Part shown: piece after piece, positions 24,701 to 32,848 of the stretch
Position numbering within the stretch: position 1 is the stretch's first letter
Layout: every line of letters begins with the position of its first letter
NCBI RefSeq assembly: GCF_018294505.1
Contig: NC_057798.1
Location: forward strand, 372,018,026-372,082,025
DNA: 64,000 nt
DNA from: Triticum aestivum
Lineage: Eukaryota > Streptophyta > Magnoliopsida > Poales > Poaceae
Direction of reading: 5' to 3'
Position numbers and translations under genes: made by a program
The notes under the pieces: model-generated
What the model was told of the DNA's origin: nothing
What the model saw: only the letters and a program-made list of their open reading frames with translations
Database searches by the model: none

Positions 24701-25090
24701 GGCCCTCTCTGATTTCATGGTCGTCTAAACGACAACCCACGGTATCACGATCGAGCACCGAGGCCGAGTATCAGGCCGTGGCCAACGCCGTCACGAAGTG
24801 TTCCTGGCTACGACAACTACTTCAGGAGTTGCTATGTGAAGTCACCAAGGCGACGCTCGTCTACTGCGATAACGTCTCCACGGTGTACCTCGCTGCCAAC
24901 TCTGTCCATCACCGACGGACGAAGCACATCGAGCTCGACATCCACTTCGTCCGGGAGCATGTCGCACTTGGTCGTGTTCGTGTTCTACATGTGCCCACCG
25001 ATCAGCAGTTCGGCGATGTGATGACGAAGGGACTACCCACCTCGACTTTTGAGGGCTTTCGGTCCAGTCTTTGCGTCACCGGTGACGCTT
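21745..25090 (+). pseudogene. Copia pol polyprotein (protease, integrase, RT, RNase H), broken
   Basis: The frame starts in gag remnants and gives, in order, the protease motif WYMDSGATAHMT (about 21860), GAG-pre-integrase (HARLGHPN, about 22270), the integrase core (LDDFTHY, QTDNGKEF, NGRAERV), RT (KARWVVHGF, QLDVSNAFLHG, LLYVDDIIL at about 24145) and RNase H (YSDADWAACPDTRRST; SSTEAEYQA at about 24760). In-frame stops lie at 22170-22172 (TGA), 22599-22601, 24040-24042 and 24190-24192 (all TAG), with one frameshift near 22880. Between integrase and RT is an alanine/proline-rich linker (about 23190-23460). The last frame has no stop before the LTR: it reads through the G run and ends at 25200. 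Catalytic residues are kept, so decay is recent. Confidence 0.9.
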
Positions 25091-25097
25091 CGACTGC

Positions 25098-25112
25098 GGG
25101 GGGGGGGGGGGG
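25098..25112 (+). promoter_or_regulatory. Polypurine tract (15 Gs)
   Basis: An uninterrupted G run directly before the 3' LTR's TGTTGAAC. Its position is that of the plus-strand primer. Confidence 0.75.
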
Positions 25113-25291
25113 TGTTGAACATGTGTACATGTACGTAGGTCTGGGTCCTGTATGCAGTACCTGTAGTATTTGTCTCCCTCTGTATGTACGTGTATCTTAG
25201 GAGACAAGATACCGGTCGCACCCCTTGTACCTATATATATGTGCCTAGTGCACGATCAATCAATTATCGATGCACCAAATCATTCTCTACA
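25113..25291 (+). repeat. 3' LTR of short-LTR Copia (179 bp)
   Basis: TGTTGAACATG to ATTCTCTACA, followed by TSD AAGAT. Confidence 0.93.
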
Positions 25292-25296
25292 AAGAT

Positions 25297-25735
25297 GATG
25301 GGAGGAGGCTCACCAAACAAACTGTCCTTGACTCGCGCTAGAGAGGTTCTCCGAGCGGACATTTTGGTTCGCTCGATCCTCTCTCCCATAGTGAACGAAT
25401 CATTCGCTCATGGGACCTCTCGATCGAACGTTCCGTATATATTGACTAGAAGACATGGTTGAACCTTTTAAAAGAGATGGGAGAGGGTGTTTATTTCAGC
25501 GCTCGATCATGACATACTTTGTTGAGTTAATATCATAATTACAGTTAGATTATTTGATAAAAATTCAAATTACACATGTAATATCAAACTTAGACTCTGA
25601 GAAATTTCTCAGCCTCCATTGGAAAAAAAATTAGCCCACTAAAATTCTTGAGAATTATTATCGGTCAGTTTATCATTACCAGCTCGTTTGGAACGCATTG
25701 TTCTGATGCAGAGGCTGGAGGTAATCCTCCTTTTA
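25297..25735. other. No recognised feature
   Basis: Flank between the Copia element and the first Harbinger element. The stretch 25340-25440 has loosely symmetric phrases (TTCGCTCGATCCTCTC and GACCTCTCGATCGAACG) but no defined element. No ORF worth naming. Confidence 0.5.
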
Positions 25736-25979
25736 GAGCATCTCCAACAGCCGCGCTAAACAAGCGCCGCGCCGCAAATTAGGCCATTGTAGCGCGTGCA
25801 ACCCGTCAGGAGGCTCCAGCGCGCGCGCTATAAGGAGTTGGGCGCGCGGTCGGATTCGCTATCTCGCACGGTGTATTTGGGCGCCTGCTTTCCCGCACGC
25901 CACACTCGAGCGCTCGCGCCGCACTCTCTCATCTCCGCCTCCTACGCCCCGCGTGCGCCGGCGTCGGCGAACTGCACCC

Positions 25980-28104
25980 ATGGACGCACGCGCCAGCACC
26001 CCGCTCACCCCATTGTACAGCCGCGACCCCTCTCCCGCTGCCGCCGCCGTCGCCGGAAACCCTAGCACGGGGAGCGTTGGCCTCGCCACCGCCGTAGCTC
26101 CGCCGAGCATCGACCTCGCGTGCAGCCTCTTCTTGCCACCGCGGATGACCACGGCGACAGGTGGCATCGCGCCGGCGCCGTCCCGTGCCGCCGTCGCCCC
26201 CTCGAAGCTCCCCAATGCGGCGCGGCCGAAGAAGGGCAAGACATCCGCGAAGAAGAACAAGGCGGCGGACGGCTCCGACAGCTCGAAGGCGAGGGGAAAG
26301 AAGCTTGCAGGGTGTTTGACGGGCGCGGCGGCTACCGAAGCGCTGACGAGCTCACTCGTTGAGCCGGCTGCCGACGCGCACCACGTGTTTTACGAAATGT
26401 CCCCCAAGGTAAAAAAAATCCAACTTTTATTTTCTTGTTATTTTTTCAACGCATCATATAGATAGCTTATTTGCATTGTTCAAAAAACTTTGTAGTCTCA
26501 ACGATGATGCATACATGTCAGCTGTGGGTGTTGGCTCCAACAATTCGCATTGGTCTCAAACCAATGACATCCATTTCGAAGACCATGAGTTCGAGGTGGA
26601 CGAGGAGGGTGAGGGCATTGTCGACGCGCCGAAAGGAAGAGCGGGCAATTACACCAACAAAGATGACATCTTACTATGCAATATTTGGTTGCAAGTGTCG
26701 AGGGATCCATCCGTTGGAGGTGATCAAAGTAGAGATGCTTATTGGGGGCGGATGAAAGAACACTTTGATGCTCACAACGTGACTGGAATTGACCGCTCCA
26801 AGAGATCACTTCGGTCCCGATGGTCGACAATCAACTCGGATTGTCAAAAGTGGGCGGTCGCACAAAAGGCGGTTGACAAGTTGAACCCAAGTGGCACAAA
26901 TGAGGATGATAGAGTAAGTGGCATTTCATACATGTTCATCATACTTGTTTTTGGTGTCCGAAGTGCTAACTTGTTTTGTTTTCATGTAGTACAACATTGC
27001 ACAAAACTTGTTCAAAGAAGAGAAGAGGAAAACCAAGAAGGGGAAGATCAAGAAAGGAAGGGTCTTTACCTTGCCTCATTGCTACAAATTGTTAAAGGAT
27101 GATGAGAAATGGAAGAAGCGTGAAGATTTGGATGATTTGCATTTGAGCAACAAACGCAAGCGAACAATTGAGTTGAATGATGATGATGATGATGAGGAGG
27201 AGGAGGATGCATCAAGTGATGACGGCAAGAGAAGCCCCACACCCAACTCGGTTTCATACTCAAAGCGAAAACGACCAGATGGGTGCAAGAAAGACAAAAC
27301 CGAAAAGAAGAAGAGGAAAGGAGATGATGAGCTCAAAATGCCATGGAAGCTATTGTGAAGGCAAGAAAAGAAGCCAACGAGGTGAGGAAAATGGCAAGGA
27401 ACCAAGATGCCGTGGCCGAGGAGAGGAGGGTGGCGGCCGAGGAGAGGAGGGTGGCGGCCGAGGAGAGGAAGGTGGCTTTGGAGGAGAGGAAGGTGAGCAA
27501 TGAGGAGCGAATTAGATTGTTGGAATGGGAGAGGCACTTGTTCTTCTTGGACATATCTAACCTCAATGAGGCGCAAAAAGAGTATGTCAATCTTGCCCGT
27601 GAAGAAGTGTTGATCCAAAAAAGAGCCATGATTCACGCAATGGGTGGCGGTGGCCTTGGCGGCATGGGTGGCGGTGGCCTTGGCGGTGGCATTGGCGGTG
27701 GCATTGGCGGCATGGGTGGCGGTGGCCTTGGTGCCATGGATGGCATGGGTGGCTTCGGAGGTACCATGAGCGGTTTAGATGTCATGGGAGGCATGGGTGC
27801 ACCTCCAGCCGCCATGGGAGGCATGGGTGGCTTTGGAGCACCCCCCGACGCTATGGCCGTCATGGGAGGCATGAGTTTTGCTTCTCTCATGGGAGGCATG
27901 GGTCCACCTCCGGCCGCCATGGGCGGAATGTCTTTCGATGTGCCTCCTCACACACATTTCCATGAAGATACCGTTGAAGATCTTGCCAACACCGCCGGAG
28001 CTTCACGTGATGCGGTGCGTGATGAGGAGAGGGAGGAAGATTCATCTTCGGAGGCGGAAGAATCGTCTTCGAAAAATGAGGACGAAGACGAGAAAGAGGA
28101 TTGA
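25980..28104 (+). pseudogene. Harbinger ORF1, Myb/SANT-like DNA-binding protein with NAM-associated-type C-terminus
   Basis: Proteins of this type bind the transposon ends and help the transposase. Exon 1 starts at the ATG 25980-25982 (alanine-rich, lysine-rich towards its end) and reaches a GT donor at 26409. Exon 2 ends at 26913; intron 26914-26989; exon 3 starts at 26990 (YNIAQNLFKEEKRKTKKG). The SANT-like part is NYTNKDDILLCNIWLQVSRD with RDAYWGRMKEHFD (about 26648-26790). An acidic run (DDDDDEEEED) precedes a lysine-rich patch. Then come EERRVAAEER repeats (27418-27500), a Gly/Met-rich tract (27640-27930) and an acidic tail. Two problems: a one-base loss in the A run 27335-27338 shifts the frame, and no acceptor near 26461-26495 keeps exon 1 and exon 2 in phase. 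Strongly resembles plant proteins often mislabelled 'glutathione S-transferase T3-like'. Confidence 0.8.
27640..27930 (+). repeat. Coding low-complexity repeat (GGC-rich; Gly-Met-Gly-Gly)
   Basis: Reiterated GGTGGCGGTGGCCTTGGC-type units encode GGGGLGG and MGGMG blocks within ORF1. The opposite strand is open by composition only. Confidence 0.75.
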
Positions 28105-28471
28105 TGTGTTTCATTTGTGTCTTGAACTTGGTTTGCATTTTGAACTTGGTTGGATGAACTTGTGGCCTTATGGGTATGATTTTGAACTTGTGGGCATGAA
28201 CTTTTATTCATCAACTTGTTTGTGTGAAATTTTATATGTCATGTTCATTGCATTTTGAATATTTCAAACTCATTTTGTGTCCAAAATGCCATATATGTAA
28301 TGCCCGGCGAGTCGCGCGCGTTGCACTTTTACACGCTGCTGGAGCGGCGCGCGCGCTGCATTTTAGCACGGCTGTTGGAGCCAGCGCTGGCGGCCGCGCT
28401 AAACCAGACGAAACGTGCGCGGCAAACTAGTTTTTTGCGTGCGGCGCGAAGCACGGCTGTTGGAGATGTTC

Positions 28472-28675
28472 TCAAAAAAACTCGTTTGGAATGTAGGAAC
28501 TTGATGGTAACAGACCAACTTTATTAACAGTCTTGCAAAAGAAAACCGAGTTTTGGAGTTTCTGTCCAGGGATTTTTAATGTGTGGAGACTTCTTCCACC
28601 CGCAAAAAAAGGAAATGTGGAGACTTCTTCGCCACGGATGTCATACAATATCTCTGCGAGGACGTATAATACATA
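28472..28675. other. Spacer, no recognised feature
   Basis: A duplicated phrase TGTGGAGACTTCTTC occurs near 28578 and 28616. Nothing else seen. Confidence 0.45.
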
Positions 28676-28755
28676 CTCCCTCATTCCTAAAATTCTTGTC
28701 TTAGATTCGTCTAGACACGGGTGTATCTAAGACAAGAATTTTGGAATGGAAGAAG
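28676..28755. mobile_element. Stowaway-type (Tc1/Mariner) MITE, 80 bp
   Basis: TA dinucleotides flank CTCCCTCATTCC... and its inverted copy. The two arms share AAAATTCTTGTCTTAGAT on opposite strands, so the whole element is nearly one hairpin. Stowaway elements have CTCCCTC ends and TA duplications; this is a very short deletion form. It sits just 3' of the kinase-like gene. Confidence 0.88.
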
Positions 28756-28817
28756 TACATTGCAATTTGCATTGCATTCACCCGCAAGCAAAGGACAACA
28801 AGAAGAGCTACGTACTG

Positions 28818-30243
28818 TCATCTGTTTTTGTCACCCACCTTCCCCTGCAAGTAGCGGAGTACCTGTGGGATCGAGACAACGGCGGTGCCGCTGCCAGGCC
28901 TAGTGCAGAGCCTCGCGACTATCACGAGGTCCCGGAGCTCGCCGGCGTCGTAGGTGCCCCCGAGATCCGCGTCCACCATCCTCTGCATGGATCCGGCGAA
29001 CCCTGGCTCCTGCACCCACCGCACGAGCTCGCCGTCGCCGCCCCCGGGCGACTGTCCGGTCACGAGCTCCAGGAGCAACACGCCGTACTGGAACACCAGC
29101 TCCGTCCGCCTCTGCTGAATTCGCTCTGAAGAAAGAACATGCAGGCTCTAGTGTCAGTGTCAGTGCCATTCCAGACGTGTCAGACAAAGTGATGATAAAA
29201 ATGGCCAAGAGAACCTTCGGCGTGGGATCCTTCGGAAGAGTCGTGACCGACGACACTGACGTCCGATAGCTGAAACTTAGTACAAATTCAGTTGCTCGAT
29301 CGATCTATTGGCGGGCCAGGACAGATAGCATCGTCTGCAACGTACCAATGTGACTCACCTTGGCGACGAAATCAGCATCCATCATCACGTTGTTGGAGGT
29401 CACCGTCACGTGGAACACCGGAGGGTCGCAGAAGTAGTAGAGATACTCCTGCATCACTCAAAATCAGTCAAGAAAATAAATGGTGTTGTCTTTCTTGCGT
29501 CAAAATTTGAAGTGTTGTGGATGTGGCAGTGGTCGTTAGCAGAAAGGATTACCAGGGCTGCTGCGACATCTATGGCAACCTGCAACCGGGTCCTCCAGTT
29601 GAGTGGCGTCCTAAGAGGATCTGTGCAGCAGGATGCATCATCAGTGTGGCAGCTTAACTGAAGAGCACAAGAGATATCCATCCCTCAAGAATTTATTACC
29701 GTGGAGGCATTCTTTCAGGCTCCTGTTCTCCATCTGATCAAACACCAGAAACCTGTAACAAGAAAGAGGAGCGCAAATCAGAAAATTAGTTAGGAGAAGA
29801 GAAAAATACAGTAATAAAAATGGCGCGGTGGGTGAACCTGTTGTGTCCTTCTGAGAAGCCGCGGAGCCTGACAACGTGTCGGTGGTTGAGGCGGCCGAGC
29901 AGCTGCAGCTCCCGGTAGAAGGCGCCCTCCTGCCCTGCCTGGTCCGGGTCGCCGCCGCCCGCACGGCGCACCGTGGCGACGAGGCCATCAGCGAAGCGGG
30001 CGCGGTACGCCGTGCCGCGAGGCCCGCCGGTCTCGAGGGCCGTGCTGAAGCCGCTGGTGGCCGCCTCGATCTCGCTCGGCTTGAACCTCCTCACGAACGG
30101 CAGAGCACCTGGTTTTCCGAAAGCAAAGCCAGAAAGACAGATTGGTACGCGTGCGCGAAATTCCCGAGGTAAAGAAGGCGGTGAAGCTCGGAGAAGGGAG
30201 AGGGCGTACGCGTGCGGCCGAGCCGCTGGTGGAGGCAGTCCAT
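28818..30243 (-). CDS. Receptor-like cytoplasmic kinase homologue, predicted pseudokinase (292 aa, 7 exons)
   Basis: Exons (minus strand): 30243-30210, 30108-29838, 29752-29700, 29620-29553, 29448-29359, 29269-29215 and 29125-28818. All six introns are GT-AG and all phases join, giving 292 codons plus stop. The start ATG gives MDCLHQRLGRT; there is no signal peptide or membrane segment, so it should be cytoplasmic. The body follows the family of Arabidopsis At1g49730/At3g19300-like kinases: FKPSEIEAATSGF, NHRHVVRLRGFSEGHNRF, LVFDQMENRSLKECLH, WRTRLQVAIDVAAAL, then FQYGVLLLELVTGQSPGG. Key residues are lost: the VAIK lysine is Arg59, HRD is HVT (155-157), and DFG is DVS (175-177). The helix-C glutamate (Glu78) and the loop Asn162 remain. 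The activation segment is very short. It is probably a scaffold or regulator rather than an enzyme. The only host-type gene I can support in this window. Confidence 0.87.
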
Positions 30244-30598
30244 GCCCATCCGTCTGGAGAGGTCGGCAGGCAGAGGCAGACGGCGCCCCGGGATTGGTGC
30301 GCTTATTTGTTTCAGAGCAGAGGAGACAGGTAGTAGGCAGCAGGCAGATGGTGAGGGAGGCCTCTGTTTTCTTGCTCTTGTTTATGGAGATCTTCAGGTA
30401 CGACGAAATGGATCGCCTATCCTCTTCTGCCGCTGGTAAACTAGTTAAAACCGTGCTGCCCCAGCGAAAGCAGGGGTGCTCGAGTCTACTTGCTTTTGTG
30501 TCGGTCCCCATCCAGCCTCCCACTCGCAATGCAAGTTTCGAATCATAAAAGGTGAAGAAAAATTCCTCTCAAGGCACGAACTAGGGAGGCATCACCGT
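30244..30598 (-). promoter_or_regulatory. 5' flank of the pseudokinase gene
   Basis: About 355 bp between the ATG and the edge of the second Harbinger element. It should hold the 5' UTR and core promoter. I see no clean TATA box on the minus strand. The promoter may extend into the transposon. Confidence 0.4.
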
Positions 30599-32014
30599 GG
30601 GCGTGTTTGGTTGCCTGCATATTGCGCAGCCTGGCCTGCGTGGAAAGAACTTGGTCCATTTGGTTGTCTGCGTTTATTGTGCGCTCCGCATCGCACGGAA
30701 ATTAAAGCATGTCCAGGCCAGGCCCATAGAAAACGTCCGAATCGGCAGTAGCTCGCGAGCCTGGCTCGGGCGAGGCAGGGAAGGGCGACGCGCTTCTCTC
30801 CTCGTGCGAGCAGGGAGATGGCGCGAGCTCGCCCGCGTCGCCAAAAAAATCGATGGGAGGATTTCGGCTCACCTCCCGCCGAGTCCATCCCTATTTAGCC
30901 CCCTCCCTCACCGCCCCAAATCCCGCCACCATTCTCCCTCCGTTCAAGCTTTCCCGTCGACGCGCATCGGCACCGACGAGCAGGTAAGTGGCGCATCTTC
31001 ATCGGCCGGCCGTCCACGGCGTCTGCGCCCCTTCACCGGCCGGCGTTGATCTTCCACGATCGTCCCCCATCGTCCTCGAGCTGCAGCCATGGCCTCTGTG
31101 AGTTCAATCCCCCTTTCTCTCTGTTCCTTCTAGTTAGATTTGAGCTGCAGCTAGGGTTTGATCTAGATGCATGGTTGATTAGTGGTCTGATATGTGAGCT
31201 GATATGATTGATTGCTATGTTGCGGTTGCAATTAGTACTAGATGTTCAAGCATGTGGTAGGCTAGTAGAGTTTGAAGTTGAACCTTGTGCTTCTGTTGAT
31301 TTGTGCTTAGATTTGTGATTTGTAGCTATTGGTGGTTCATTTGTAGCAATGATTTTTGTTGTAGATGTATGTTCGTGCTCATAGATTGTCCGGTATGCTT
31401 AGTATGATAGCGATGAACCATATGTGCTTAGTATGATACTGATGAAGCATGTGCTTGCTATGATAGTGATGAACCATGTACATGTATGCTCCCTCTTTCA
31501 TGGATTGTCCGGTATGTTGTGTTATATGCTTATTGTCAATGTGTGCTACGATTGTAGGACATGACCACGCAGACGCAAGATCTTAGTCAGGCCCTTGTCC
31601 TCTCCGACAGCCAGTTTGATCCATCGTTTGTCGAGGACTCGCAGCCTATGTCCGAGATGGCATCTGATTTAGAGGTGTTCACGTCTGATTCCCTCTATGT
31701 GCCAGTAGTGCTCGTTGAGCCAACTGCTGCTGCTGCGACTGCACTCAAGGTAGCAATAGCAAAGGAAAAGAAGGATGGTAGGTCGAACAACATGAGGTGG
31801 CAACCGTTCATGTCCATGTTCGTGTTGAACAAGATGTGTGAGCTCATCTCTAGTGGAGTTAGGACTGACAAGAGCTTTAAGAAGGTGCACTTGAACACAG
31901 TTGTGAAGTAGGTGTTTGAGTTCTGTGGGCAGGAGGTATCTCCCACCCAGGTGTACAACCGCCTGAGGAAGTGGAGAGGTCGATGGATCCAAGTGTCCAA
32001 GCTGAGAGACCTTA

Positions 32015-32848
32015 TGATGTAGGGCAAAACCCTAGTTGGATGATCTTTCACGTTTGGAGAGGATCCTACGGAGATTCACAAAGAACACACGGAAGCACAA
32101 AGGGGAAAACACGGGGAGAACGAGAGAGAATCACGAAACCGACATAGAATCAATCACACGAGTGCTAGATCACCGAACACAAAGAGATACATATGATCCA
32201 CAATCAACAAAGGCAAGGATACAAAGGCACCGGTCTTCTCCGTACGGAGGTCTTGATGGTCTTCCCTAGAAAGGGGTCTTGAATCCGCTTGGGGGATCTT
32301 CTCCGAAGAGGTCCTGAACTCCGAGGAGAAGTATCCAAGTGGATGAGCAAGGCTCTCACACAAATATGAGCTATCCAATGCTAACCCTAAAACGTACGGG
32401 ATGAAGGAGTATATATAGTCTACGGGGCGGAAGGGTACACGGGCCTCGGCCCAAGTGGCTGCGTGCAGGCAGGGCCGAAAGTTCCGGGCCAGGCCGGAAG
32501 TTCCGGGCGCCGGAGGTTCCGGGCAGGGTCCGGCCTAAGCCGAAAGTTGGCACAGGTGAAGCAGGGCTGGCTTCCGGGGGCCGGAAGTTCCGGGCCAGGT
32601 TCCGTGCAGGTTCTGGGCTGAGCAGAGAGTTGACGCCTGTCGCTTCCTCTTCAGCCTTGTACCTGATCACACAAAGAGTTTCCGTCTGAGGTAGTAGCCA
32701 TGTCTCATGAGTAGAAAGAGGGATTTCGGAGAGGAGCGAGTTCACCTTATCTTCGATAGCCTTAGAGCAGGCTCGAGTCATGGGTCCACGTGGTGTTGAA
32801 GGAGATGTAGATGCGTCCATGGGGATGAGCGAGGGATGCTCCGCATCA
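32015..32848 (-). repeat. 3' LTR of the Gypsy element (834 bp)
   Basis: Plus-strand edges TGATGTAGGGC and CTCCGCATCA. It lacks about 118 bp present in the 5' LTR, within an array of GGAAGTTCCGGG-like repeats. TATA-like TATATATA at 32410-32417. Confidence 0.93.

Larger units (their letters stand above)
21553..25291 (+). mobile_element. Short-LTR Copia retrotransposon, complete ends, gag deleted
   Basis: Two 179-bp LTRs flank a 3.4-kb interior, with target-site duplication AAGAT at 21548-21552 and 25292-25296. Next to the left LTR is TGGTATCAGAGCC (21732-21744), a tRNA-Met primer-binding site; before the right LTR is a run of 15 Gs acting as polypurine tract. Domain order protease, integrase, RT, RNase H is Copia. 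The very short LTRs suggest the Ivana/Oryco or Hopscotch-like group, which I cannot confirm. Gag is almost entirely gone. Confidence 0.92.
25736..28471 (+). mobile_element. PIF/Harbinger-like DNA transposon carrying only ORF1
   Basis: The ends are an 18-bp inverted repeat: GAGCATCTCCAACAGCCG on the left, and GAACATCTCCAACAGCCG on the minus strand at the right, one mismatch. The flanking trinucleotides are TTA and TCA, close to the 3-bp duplication typical of the superfamily. The ends are GC- and CpG-rich. The interior codes a Myb/SANT-like ORF1, but there is no DDE transposase. It is therefore non-autonomous despite having a long gene. Confidence 0.8.

Noticed and set aside
27082..27636. Minus-strand frame of 184 codons across Harbinger ORF1
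   Set aside because: Its serine/leucine repeats are the mirror of the acidic and EERR repeats on the coding strand.
30597..31049. 150-codon plus-strand frame at the left end of the second Harbinger element
   Set aside because: It starts at the TIR and runs through the GC-rich subterminal region; the real gene starts at 31089 with a splice donor after three codons.
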